Source of the DNA: Scenedesmus sp. ARA3
Taxonomy: Eukaryota > Chlorophyta > Chlorophyceae > Sphaeropleales > Scenedesmaceae
Assembly: GCA_004335835.1 (NCBI GenBank)
Contig: RWJK01000194.1
Span: 1-41,043 of the forward strand
DNA length: 41,043 nucleotides
Direction: 5' to 3'
The notes under the pieces were generated by a model. That model was not told where the DNA came from. It saw only the letters and a program-made list of their open reading frames with translations, and made no database searches. The position numbers and the translations under genes are program-made. This document shows, piece after piece, positions 21,355 to 31,384 of this stretch. Each line of letters starts with the position of its first letter. Positions within the stretch are counted from its first letter, which is position 1.

Positions 21355-22728
21355 ATGGCCGGCACCAGCAGCAGCAGCAGCTGGCTGCAGCTGCTGCACC
21401 TGCAGCCACTGTGGGGTGGCGGCTTCCTAGTGGCTCTGTGCCAGCTGTCTCTGTTCTATTACGGGCTGGGTGCAGTGCTGCATTGGGTGGTGCCGCTGCT
21501 GGGTCCAGTGCAGGGCATCCAAGAAGCACCACGCAAGCCAGGGGAGGTGGCCAGGGACGCGATTAACAGCATAGGTGAGCAACAGTGGAACGGGATGCAG
21601 CGCATCATGTGTTTGGAGTGCAATTTCACTCACATTTGGGTAGCGTAGTCCAGCACATTTACATCAATCTGGGTGTGTTGGTTGCGTATGGTGGCATAGC
21701 AGCTGTATCGTGTGCTGCTTTCCATTGTTGCAAGGCACATGCGCCTGTGTGCAGTTTCCTTGCACGCCCCATGCTCTGGGCGCCTGCGAACCCAACGTGC
21801 CCTGCTTCTCTGTTCAATCAAGCCAATGTTGCCACACTTCTCCCTGCAGGGCCGATTGTGGTCAAGGCTGGCATCTGGTACATTGTGGAGCAGATGCACG
21901 CAGCTGGCATCAGCAAGCTGTATGCTGGCCCAGTCAGCAGCCCCTACCAGGTGAGGCGGCTGCAGCTGCTAGACCCTTCGTATTGCACATTTACTTCCTG
22001 CGGTCTGGCAGGCCTGACGGATTGGACAGAGCAAAGCTTCAGCTATGACATGATTGTGCTCTTAGTGCTGTACTTACCAGTGCATTTGAGTGCGTCACGC
22101 GCAGCAGGATTGCGTGCAGTGCAGTTGCGCATGTGCTGAGACCAGGGCTTGTGGCGCGTCTCCCACAGCACAAGCTTGTGGATGCTGCTTCTGTTTCTGG
22201 ACCACCCACGTGATCCTCAACAAAACAATGCATCTTTAGCGACTACTAGGTCTAAACAAATTATGCTGTAATCTGCACATGCTGCTGCGTCAGGTGGCGT
22301 ACCTGCTGCTGTGCATTGTGCTGCTTGACTACCTGCACGACGCCTGGTTCTACTGGACACACCGCGCCCTGCACTGGCGCCCACTGTACAGATGGGTGCA
22401 CTGGGAGCACCACAGGTGGGCCGGCCCGCTGCATACACAAACATTTGCTGTGCCAGCGCTGGATGTAGCTGCTGCTGCTGCTGCAGCAGGGCACATGCTG
22501 CTCTGCAGTTGGCCGTCTGGCGGCGGCCAGCGCGCCTTGCTGCGCTGCAGCCTTCTGCGCGCTGCATGTTGCAGTACTGCAGCCATACAAATGTGCTGTG
22601 TCTGCTGTGCTCTTTACAGCACCTCCCGCAGTGATCCCGTCATCTTGCATGTGGGCAGACACCAGCCTGGCAGCTGCTCGGCTGGTCCTTTTAGCCATGG
22701 CAGTTCCTGTTGAAATGTTTGCTGGCGC

Positions 22729-22767
<39 letters not shown>

Positions 22768-24474
22768 GATCAACCCACATGCTGCCACAGGTCCACTGCT
22801 CCCTCTGCCTTCACCGGTTACGCCTTCCACGTGGTGGAGGCGCTGATCGTGTTAGCTGCGCCCAATCTATCCCTCCCATCTCTCTGCCAACATCCTGCCA
22901 AAACTCAAGGTATTTCTGCCTTGCTGCCGGTGCTGTTCACCAAACTGCTCTCGACACAAGCCCCCGCAGGTGCACTGCTCCCCATGCAGCCTCTGAAACA
23001 TCCTTTCTGCACTGCTGCTGCTATGCACCGCACATGCTGCCGCAGGTCCACCGCTCCCTCTGCCTTCACCGGCTACGCCTTCCACGTGGTGGAGGCACTG
23101 ATCGTGTTTGCGAATGAGGTGCTGGTGTGCTGGCTGTTCCCCATCCACATGGGACTGCACCGCATCTACCACATCGCAACCACAGTCATACACGAAGGTG
23201 CGGCGGCACAGCAGCAGCAGCGGCAGCAGCAGCAGCAGCAGCGCAGTGCAGCAGCAGCAGTGCTCTTTGCGCTGCACGCAAGCTGCTGTGGACGGCCTTT
23301 CTCTGAAAGGTGGCCTGCCCTGCCTGCAGGCAGCTGAGCGCTCGCGTCCTGTGCGCACTGCAACAGCTGCTCCCACCTATCACACTTTTGCAGCCTTAGA
23401 GCAGACTCGCACTGACAGTAATCAAACTGCCTGCCTGGTTGTGTCCTGCGTAGTCCCGCCTGCCTTGCCCACTTGCCGTAATGCAGCTGGGCTTGTGGGC
23501 TGCGAGCTGTTGCCCTTCATCCGATGCATGCATGCGCCCAACTAACTGCCTGTGGTGCTGGCCCCCTGCCTGCCATGCAGCTGGCCATGTGGGCTGCGAG
23601 CTCTCTCTCTTCATCCCCACTGTAGAGCCCTGCATGCTCATTGCTCTTACTGCTGCTGTGCACTCGCCATTCCCTTCCTATGCAGCTGGGCACGTGGGCT
23701 ACAAGCTCTCTCCCTTCACCCCCACTGTAGAGCCCTGCATGCTCATTGCTCTCACTGCTGCTGTGCACTCGCCATTCCCTTCCTATGCAGCTGGGCACGT
23801 GGGCTACAAGCTCTCTCCCTTCACCCCCACTGTAGAGCCCTGCATGCTCATTGCTTTTACTGCTGCTGTGCGCTCGTCAATCCCTTTCTATGCAGCCGGG
23901 CACGTGGGCTACGAGCTCTCTCCCTTCATCCCCACACTTGAGGGCATTGCTGCGCTGCTGGGCTGCGGGCTGCGGGGCTCCCCGGGGCTCAACACGGTGC
24001 AGCACCACGACATGCACCACAGGTGCGGCTGCTGTTGTATAAGATCTTTGGTTGTTTGAAAGCGCTGTGTGTGTCACTTGGAGCAAATCACGATGAGCTG
24101 CTTGCTGCGCACTGTTGCACACACTCGACACTGGAAACGGGCAGTGCGCTGCAATATGCTGCGCCAGTTACACACCGGTATGTAATAGGACAATTGTCTA
24201 CAGTCCTGGAATGTCGTGCTGCTGTGCTGTGCTGTGCTGTGCTGTGCTGTGCTGCAAGTACCCCACCAAGCACTTCTCGCTGCACCTCAAACTGTGCTTC
24301 GCACTGTGCTTCGTTGTGCACTTCACTTCACGCTGCTCTGTACTTACTACTCTTGCTGTGCTGTGCCGCAGGTACCCCACGAAGCACTTCTCGCTGTACT
24401 TCACGCACTGGGACCGCTGGATGGGCACGCTGCACCCCAAGTACGACGCGGGGCTCTTCAGGTACTTCAGCTGA
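21355..24474 (+). CDS. Sterol desaturase / fatty acid hydroxylase superfamily protein
   Basis: Membrane di-iron oxygenase that desaturates or hydroxylates a sterol or lipid, probably in the ER. Six exons: 21355-21574, 21850-21950, 22294-22415, 23046-23197, 23896-24022, 24372-24474, giving 274 aa. The His boxes are complete: THRALH (His130, His134), HWEHHR (His143, His146, His147) and QHHDMHH (His235, 236, 239, 240). GHVGYELSPF and the C-terminal THWDRWMGTLHP are also family features. Hydrophobic stretches lie around FLVALCQLSLFYYGLG, VAYLLLCIVLL and ANEVLVCWLF. An in-frame ATG at 21232 would add 41 residues. Introns before exons 4, 5 and 6 carry copies of those exons' 5' edges. The exact substrate (C5-desaturase, C4-methyl oxidase or other) cannot be told from sequence. 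Confidence 0.92.
22728..22860 (+). repeat. CTG run and echo of exon 4 5' edge (sterol desaturase gene)
   Basis: After a CTG run (22732-22766), CCACAG|GTCCACTGCTCCCTC begins a 65-base near-identical copy of exon 4's start. It reads STAPSAFTGYAFHVVEALIV, then diverges. The real exon starts at 23046; a shorter remnant (CGCAG|GTGCACTGCTCC) sits at 22970. Confidence 0.9.
23487..23895 (+). repeat. 105-bp in-frame acceptor ladder before exon 5 (sterol desaturase gene)
   Basis: Copies of the exon 5 5' edge, each after TGCAG, start at 23581, 23686, 23791 and 23896 (the real exon), exactly 105 bp (35 codons) apart. The frame is open from 23581 through the real exon. Each unit reads AGHVGYKLSPFTPTVE or close to it, then PCMLIALTAAVHSPFPSY. 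An older copy at 23487 (94 bp before) soon hits a stop. The units are nearly identical, so the expansion is recent. Confidence 0.93.
24254..24285 (+). repeat. Echo of exon 6 5' edge (sterol desaturase gene)
   Basis: AAG|TACCCCACCAAGCACTTC at 24258 copies the start of exon 6 (GTACCCCACGAAGCACTTC, 24372), 114 bp upstream. A GCTGT run precedes it. Confidence 0.85.
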
Positions 24475-25642
24475 CCAAGCAGCAGCAGTTGAATGGCATT
24501 CACCAGGCACCGCGCTGCCGCTGCGGGCATGATGGCAGGAGCAGCAGCTGCTGCTGCAGCAGCAGTGGTGGCTGTTTTGCGCACTGCTGTTGATGACAGC
24601 CTCAGTACTGCTGCTGTGTCAGCAGCAGCAGCAGCAGCAGGTACTCAGCTCAGCGCACCAGTTGCATCGAGGCCATGCAGCGTCCTCAAGAGAGCATTTG
24701 AACATGCGCATACAGCGCACGCCACTGCTCTGGGGCAGCTGCTGCCTGCAAGCAGGCTGTCTGCTTGCAGTGCAGCCGCCAGGCACGCATGTTGCAGCAG
24801 ACGGTGTGGCATGCGTGGGGGCATGGCTGTGTATGTTCCCTGCTGGAGACTAGCTTGGCCCAAGCCAGCCGTCTTTTGACTGCGGCCTTGCATCACCGCA
24901 TGTGACACAGCTTGATTTGCTGTGGTGTTGCAGCAAATGTTTGTGTTTAGTAGTTCAGCAGGGTTGCATGTACTTGTGAAACACATCTCTTCATTTCCAG
25001 CTCAGGTGCAGAACTCCTTCTGCAGAACATAACCGAGATTGCTTGTTGTGCATCAGCAGAGTGCACGCTCAACTCATGCTCTTAGCTTCAAGAGTCTTAA
25101 GGCAGAGTGGATGTTCGTTGCACGCAGAGCATGCCATTTTGTCAGCCCACGATTGTCAGCAGGAAGTTCAGCTAAGACTGTTACCCTTCTGGTTGGGTGC
25201 GCTCGAGTGTGTGGACCACGTCCGTAGTGTTGACGTCTGTACAGTCTGGTCTCTGACCACGTGTTCATGCTGCTGTGGCTGGCGTCGTGGCTGACACCGT
25301 CATCAGATGTGCTGCGCATTGGCGGTGCCAGGACCCAACTGTAACTAAATGTATTCTGGCTGAGGAGGGGACTCTGAGCAGTGTGTTTCAGCAGTTTTCA
25401 CATCCAGCGCGTTAATGCGGGCCAAATCTAGCCATGTGAGCGCCGCATATCCTGGCCAGTGGGCCTGGGGTTCTGCGCGTCACATCCATAACAGCAGACA
25501 CGCCCCAGGTGCCAGATAGCGCACACTTCAGCCAAATGTACCTACTTAACATCATGATGTGATGTACCTACTTAACCAGGCTGCAGTCACAGGTGATGCG
25601 CTTCAACGGTTTCCAAGTCACATGCAGACACATAACACGCTA
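24475..25642. other. 3' intergenic region between convergent genes
   Basis: Holds the 3' UTRs of the sterol desaturase-family gene (+) and the OPR-like gene (-). TGTAA at 25340-25344 is a possible plus-strand poly(A) signal, though it implies a long UTR of about 870 bases. No gene is supported; early ORFs are Ala-rich shadows of CAG repeats. A short direct repeat, GATGTGATGTACCTACTTAAC-like, lies at 25537-25577. Confidence 0.4.
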
Positions 25643-25884
25643 CTAGTAGGGTTGAGCAGCAGCCCAGGCCATGGGAACATGCAAGGCTGTGACACACGCT
25701 GCCTGCGCAATGACTGCAACCTCCTGCTGTTCCAGTCCATGTTCGTGTCCAGTTTCTTGTTGCTGCTGCCACTGCTGCTGCTGCACTGCCTTGACCAGCT
25801 GCAGCTGCAGGAGCGCAGCTCCTAGAGGCTGCTGCGGCTCGTTGCTGCTGTACCACTCTGGCCGGCACAGCAGCAGCACTGCAG

Positions 25885-25919
<35 letters not shown>

Positions 25920-27504
25920 TGCTGCACGTCTGCTGTGGTGGCTGGTCTGGAGTCAGCATCAGCTTCTTGCTGCTCCAGCTGCAGCAAACGCAGTGGCTGC
26001 TGCAGCATCTGCGGCCAATCTGCTGGCCAGCTGGTAGATGGCCCAGCGTCAGTGCTACTCTGTGCTGCTGCTGGTACATGCTGCTCTTGTTGCTGCTGCT
26101 GCTGCTGCTGCTGTTGATCATCTGAGCAATGGTCACCAGGACTGCTCTGCACAACCCATGCGCCAAGCAACTGGCGCACTGCTGCAGGATCCTGCTGCTG
26201 CTTCTGCTGCTGTTCTTCCTCTGCGTCATCTTCTGCTGGCTCTGACAGCAGCACCGGCTGCAGTGCTACATGCCCTTCTGTCACAGCTGCAGCAGCATGC
26301 AGCCGTCTGTCTAGCGCCTGGTGTGCTTTCCAAAACTCACCACTGCAGCCTAGAGGCTTCTGCAGCTCCCCTCTGCTGCTGCTGCTGCTGCTGCTGTAGT
26401 CTGGTGGGAGCTCTACTGTGTTGCTGCTGCACCAGTGCTGCCATGCTGACTCAGCCCTGGCCAGCAGCTGAGCTGGCAGCACCTCAGTCGCCATGTCAGC
26501 ACCATCCTGGCCAAGCAGCACCTGCAGAACAGTTCAAATGCATGATATGCACCGGATCAATCAGCGGAAACCTAAATCAGGAGAAAGCATATGGCCACTC
26601 TGACCAAGCAGCACCTGCAGCAGGCAGCAGCTGCAAACACAGGCAGAACAAACGAGGTTTACATGTAAAAAAAGAGTATAGGCCTATCACAGCAGCAAGA
26701 ACGCCTAAATTCCAAAAACCAAATGCACACAAACCAAAGCATCGCCCTTTTTTTCACCTGCGCTTGCCGTACCACGAGCAGCTGCTCCTGCTGCAGCTTC
26801 TGCCAGCCCGCTGAGCCAGCCAGTGCCACCAGCAGCCAGCCCAGCCTTGCAATATCTAGCACATCCAGCACTGCCAGCGACCACAGCACCCTCACTACCT
26901 CCGCTGCACTCAGCTGCTGCTGCTTAGTCCTCTGCTGCGCCGCACCCCCTGCTGCTGCTACTGCGGTGCCTGTGTCGTCAGTGTCAGTGCTGCTGCCGAG
27001 TGCTGCGAGGACTGCTGCGTCTGCTGCTGCTTTAAGTTGTGCTGCTGGCAGCGCTGCTGCCAGCTGTGCGCTGCTGAAGAGCAGGCTAGCCAGCTTGCTG
27101 CAGCTGAGGGTGCTGTGGGGGGTGCTGGACCAGGCTGCTGCCATCAGCGCAGACAGCACCTGCAGCCACCAGAGCAGAGCAAAAGGCGGCTATAAGCATA
27201 TCTTGAAAAGGCAAATCAACATAAGCAGACACATCTCTTACACGTCACAAGCGCTGACAGGACCTGCAGCCAACAGAGCACAGAGCAATAGGCGGCTTTC
27301 AACATAACTCACGAAGTCACTTAGCTTTCCATACAGAGCAGAAACCTGTCCCACATGGCATAACATAAGCCGTGTGAGGCCGTTCAAGCAAACCACAAAC
27401 AGCACAGCTCCGGCAACCAGCATGCAGAACTGCAGCAGGGCCGGGCTCACCTGCTTCCCTGGGTGGTGCCCTAGTGTTGCCAACACCTCCAGCACCTCCT
27501 GTGC

Positions 27505-27558
<54 letters not shown>

Positions 27559-29398
27559 GCCCTCTGCCTCTACATGCAGCAGCAGCGCAGGCATCAGCCC
27601 CACCAGCAGCAGCGCAGGCGGCCTGAAGCCCAGCTGCAGGTGGCTAGACAGCAGCGCAGCAGCGTGCTGCAGCCGCCACTGGCAGTAGTGTGCTGATGTT
27701 GCATACTCATCTGGGTTGGCTGCATGCAGCTCAACGGCTGCAGCAGCCGCCTTGCAGGCCTGTGTAACAGAGGGTGTAGGTGCGAAAGGGGTGGGCAGCT
27801 TGATGCTTGACGTGCTGCTGCAGAATGCATGTGAACGGCTGGCATGCAGCTCAATGGCTGAGGCGGCAGCTTTGCAGGCCTGTGTAACCGAGGGTGTAGG
27901 TACAAAGAGGGTGTGCAGCTTGATGATTGACGTGCTGCTGCAGAATGCATGTGAGTGGCTGGCATGCAGCTCAATGGCTGAGGCAGCCGCCTTGCATGCC
28001 TGCACAACGGAAAGAGCACGTATGATTTGGGGCAGGGCAGCACGGGAGCTGGCACAAAAGGGATGTAGCAGCAGCCACGCGTCTTGATCCAACCAGGTGG
28101 CCGATGCTGCCATTCTCAACAGCTCACCAGCTGCAGCTAACAGACAGCCCAAAAAGCTGAGGCGGACAACCAAACAGCTCATTTGGCCCGTGATGGCAAT
28201 GCCGCCATACTATATTATTGGTAATACATCACAACACAACACAACACACGAAAACCCACCTGCTGATCCAGCGCATGCAGCAGCTCAGGCACCACCACGC
28301 TGCGGTGCTGCCACAACATCATAGCAAATAACATGAAATAACATAACGCATGACAAGCCACCTGCTGGTCCAGCGCATGCAGCAGCTCAGGTACCACCAC
28401 GCTGCGGTGCTGCCATAGCACATCATAACATAACAAAATTAACATGAATTAACATAACACATGACAACCCACCTGCTGGTCCAGCGCATGCAGCAGCTCC
28501 GGCACCACCACGCTGCGGTGCTGCAGCCGTGCATACACGGCTGCCACTGCCGCCAGCTGCTGCGGGCTGCTGGGTGCCTGCAGGTGGCGTGCCCTCACAC
28601 GCTTGACCAGCCAGCCAGCCACAGCATCAAACATGCGGAGGCTGGGGCCTGCAGCAGCACCAGCGGCACAAAAACAGTAGCACAAGGACGGCACACTGAA
28701 ATGAAGTGATTTGATGAGCCTGGTGCTTGATGCACGCAGCCTGCTTTGGGCAAGCTTTCAAGACGTACATAAGCAGGAAAGGAGCAGCGTGCAGCACCAC
28801 CAGCACTTCGCCCTGCAGCAGCCACCAGGGCCAACACAGCAGCCAGCTTTTTGTGGCGATTACCTGCACAGCTGCAACATACACACCAGCAGCTTTAAAT
28901 CTGCGACAAACAAACTCAACATCCTTTTGCTGCAGGCCTGCATAGCTGCCCAGCGCGCACGCATCACAACACGCTTATTCATCAAAGTGGCCGTTTTGCA
29001 GCTTGTTTGCCTTGAGAGAGAGGAATGGTTCTTCCAAACAACAGCCCGCACAAACTCACCATCCTTGTACTGCAGGTCTGCATAGCTTCCCAGCAGGTTT
29101 GCAGCCCCTTCCACAGTGAAGCTGCCAGCTGCGCTGTGCCTGTTGCTCAGCTGGCGGTACACCTCATGCGCTATCGCATCCAGCAGCTGCGCTGCGGCCT
29201 GAGACTTGAACCCTGCTGCTGCTAAACCCGCTGCTGCATCAGTGAGGTCTTCCGGGTGCCAAGGGTCTAGCAGTTGGGCTTTAGCGTTGGGGTTTTGGGG
29301 CTGGAAGGATGCAGGGATATCTGCTGTGTTGTTAGAGTACTGGATGAGGTGTGTGATGTGGCTGCAGAGCAAGGTGAACAACTGCTGTTGTTGTTGCT

Positions 29399-29452
<54 letters not shown>

Positions 29453-29779
29453 GCTTGTTGCCTGATTTCTGCTGTAGCCGTGTCAACTGGCCACACGCCC
29501 ACAGCAGTGACACAGCATCCTGCAGCACAAGGCAGAGCGGAGCAAGGGAAGGCACGACAATGAGGCGCATGCTGCACACGTGAAATTCGCATATGTTACT
29601 GACGAGACACACACAGCATCCTGCAAGGCAGGGAACTTTTGGCAACGCTTTCTAGAAAGAAAGCAGTGAGGCCCACACCGTGCATGCTTGCTGTTGCAAC
29701 GCTGGCTGCGACAGTGAGGTCATAGCAGCCAAGCGATGTCTCTGCATTGGGGTCATGCGCACCGATGCAGCAGCGCACG

Positions 29780-29810
<31 letters not shown>

Positions 29811-31384
29811 ATAGTCTGCTTAGTCCCGCAACCCCTACGCTTGCCCTCATGTCGAACTGCAACACTTGCTACCTGAGGTTGCCATGCTGCACCAATGTTG
29901 CGCAACACTGTGTCAACTGTCCAATATTGTACCGTTGCACTTACCCCTCTCGCCATGTCGTTGCAGCCCCAGGTGCTGCTGCAGCTGGCAACAGCGTCCA
30001 CAAGCGCCACACAGCCGCTGCTGAGGTACCAAGCGGCACTGCTGCTGCCATCGCTGCTGTAGCTGTCTTTGCTGCCAACATCAGCAGCAGAAGCCTTACA
30101 ATCGACAGCATGCACTGCCATGGCAAACAGCATGTCAGCCAGCTGCTGAATCAGCACATGCTGCTGCTGTTGCTGCTCCTGCTGCTGGCTGCCATTGCTG
30201 CTGCTGCTGGCGCTCTCTGTCAGCTGCGTTTGTTGCTGCTGCAGCAGCGCTGCTGCGGCATCCTGCATCGGCTGAGGCAGGCTGTCATGCAGATGTGCCT
30301 GCTGTTCTGGGTACTGCTGCAGATCCATCTCGTGTAGCATAACAAACAGCCTGCAGCCAGCACCGTTGGCAGGTAGTGTCGACAGGGCAACACACAAGCA
30401 GTTACATCAACTGGGTGCGGCAACGAAATTACACAGTAGGCCGCTGGTCATCTGCGTCAAGTCTTGCTGCTCAGCTAAGCGTGGCCTTGATGCAGCTTTC
30501 AAACAGTTGCAACGGTGACAACCGGCTGGCGCTGGCCTTTTAGAATTCTACATGTCTTGCAAAGCAGACGAAGGCTGACAGGAGACTGCTGTCCTCACTT
30601 GGCATTGCCGAAGTTGCTGGCAGTGCATTCAATGCTAGCCTGCAGTGAACTGGCTGCTGCTGTGCTGGTGGCAGGCGTGCAGTAGTGCTAGCTCGTCACG
30701 CTCATAACAGCCTCAGTTCACCTGAACAACAGCCGCAGCCGATGGGGCAGCAGCAGTTGCTGCTGCTGATGCGCTGCCAGCTCCAGTAGCTCCCAAGGCG
30801 TCTCTGCAGCATTCAAGTCTGCCAGCAGCTGCTGCGGAGGCACTGCACTGGGGGCGCCAGCCGTTGCTGCTGTTGCAGTGCCTTGCATCACGGCATTGCT
30901 GCTGTTGTTTGCTTTGCTGGGTGTGGTGTCTCGGTTTTCGTGTGAGCCCCAGTAGAAACTGTATTCGTGGGACTGCAGCAGCAGCAGCAGCAGCAGCGGC
31001 AGCAGCAGCAGCAGCAGCAGCAGTTGCTGGGCAAGCAAGCAGAAGTGGGCCCAGAGGTACTACTGCTTGTCCACTGCACCAGTCCTTTCAACAAGACTCA
31101 GCAGCTTTATATCTGTCATTTCATCAAGCATTCGCGCCCAGTCTTGTGGAATCGACTGTCTCCGGCCCGTGACAGCACTGCCAGTGGCAGCAGCTGACTA
31201 GGGTTGTTGCTGCAGCTGCCTGGCTGACACGCGATACTCCCACCTACTCCATAGACGAGGACAAACAGCTCACCTTGACTACTTTCATGTATCTGCTGCT
31301 ACCAGCAGCAGCTCGCACCACGCAGCACGCCCTGAGCTGCGCCGTTCCACTGGCAGGACGCCCGATACGCCTCGTATTAAGCAT
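25643..31384 (-). CDS. OPR-like helical-repeat protein, probably an organelle RNA-binding factor
   Basis: Nine exons: 31274-31384, 31064-31197, 30722-30958, 29945-30350, 29060-29519, 28473-28648, 27451-27759, 26758-27159, 25643-26521. Phases agree and give about 1037 aa. The N-terminus (MLNTRRIGRPASGTAQLR) is Arg-rich and lacks acidic residues, like an organelle transit peptide. Helical segments recall OPR/FASTK-like proteins: [73 protein letters not shown]. Such proteins usually act in chloroplast or mitochondrial RNA maturation. No RAP domain is visible; the last exon is Gln-rich and ends AWAAAQPY. Poly-Ser and poly-Gln inserts come from CAG repeats. The exon 2/3 junction (intron spanning a CTG run) and the exon 7 start (three possible acceptors) are uncertain. 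Confidence 0.7.
25890..25925. repeat. Coding CAG repeat (poly-Gln) in the last OPR-like exon
   Basis: CTG on the + strand, CAG in the sense strand, read as Gln. A second poly-Gln block lies near 26085-26115. Confidence 0.9.
26598..26620 (-). repeat. Echo of OPR-like exon 9 5' edge
   Basis: CTGCAG|GTGCTGCTTGGTCAG at 26614 copies the exon start at 26521 (CTGCAG|GTGCTGCTTGGCCAG), 93 bp upstream in the intron. Confidence 0.85.
27245..27300 (-). repeat. Echo of OPR-like exon 8 5' edge with its intron end
   Basis: The intron end and exon start at 27159 (GGCTGCAG|GTGCTGTCTGCGC) recur at 27263 (GGCTGCAG|GTCCTGTCAGCGC), 104 bp upstream. The upstream intron bases (AGCCGCC...TGCTCTG) are copied too, so the duplicated unit spans the junction. 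Confidence 0.88.
27500..27560. repeat. Coding CAG repeat (poly-Gln), OPR-like exon 7
   Basis: A CTG run on the + strand encodes about 17 Gln between EAEGQ and HAQEVLEVL in exon 7. Confidence 0.92.
27760..28005 (-). repeat. 120-bp in-frame acceptor ladder before OPR-like exon 7
   Basis: The exon 7 5' edge (ACKAAAAAVELHA, acceptor CACAG|GCCTGC at 27759) recurs at 27879 and 27999, exactly 120 bp (40 codons) apart. Both copies keep an acceptor AG and read ACKAAASAIELHAS, then roughly 25 further open codons ending TPSVTQ or similar. The frame stays open through all three, so any acceptor could be used. Confidence 0.92.
28250..28415 (-). repeat. Two echoes of OPR-like exon 6 3' edge with donor
   Basis: The exon 6 end (LQHRSVVVPELLHALDQQ|GTGGG, real end 28473) recurs ending at 28352 and 28260, 121 and 92 bp apart. 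Both keep the frame of about 17 residues and a GT donor. The spacers share a CATAACA-type motif. Confidence 0.93.
28915..28965 (-). repeat. Echo of OPR-like exon 5 3' edge
   Basis: The bases coding SYADLQYKD at the end of exon 5 (29060) recur, changed, ending at 28920 (140 bp downstream). The donor in the copy is mutated to GTTGAG. Confidence 0.75.
29395..29455. repeat. Coding CAG repeat (poly-Ser then poly-Gln), OPR-like exon 5
   Basis: A CTG run on the + strand read as AGC (Ser) in the minus-strand gene, followed by a CAA/CAG Gln stretch, between GNKPS and LFTLLCSH. Confidence 0.9.
29606..29632 (-). repeat. Short echo of OPR-like exon 5 5' edge
   Basis: TTGCAG|GATGCTGTGTGTG at 29620 copies the exon start CTGCAG|GATGCTGTGTCAC at 29519, 101 bp away. 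Confidence 0.65.

Noticed and set aside
25643..26521. RAP domain at the C-terminus of the OPR-like protein
   Set aside because: No VDGP-like core or W-x-x-L ending could be found; only low-complexity Gln-rich sequence.
28010..28182. Extension of OPR-like exon 7 upstream (open frame to about 28140)
   Set aside because: No acceptor with a good CAG in the required phase; the sequence lacks repeat-helix character. Kept only as a possible alternative.
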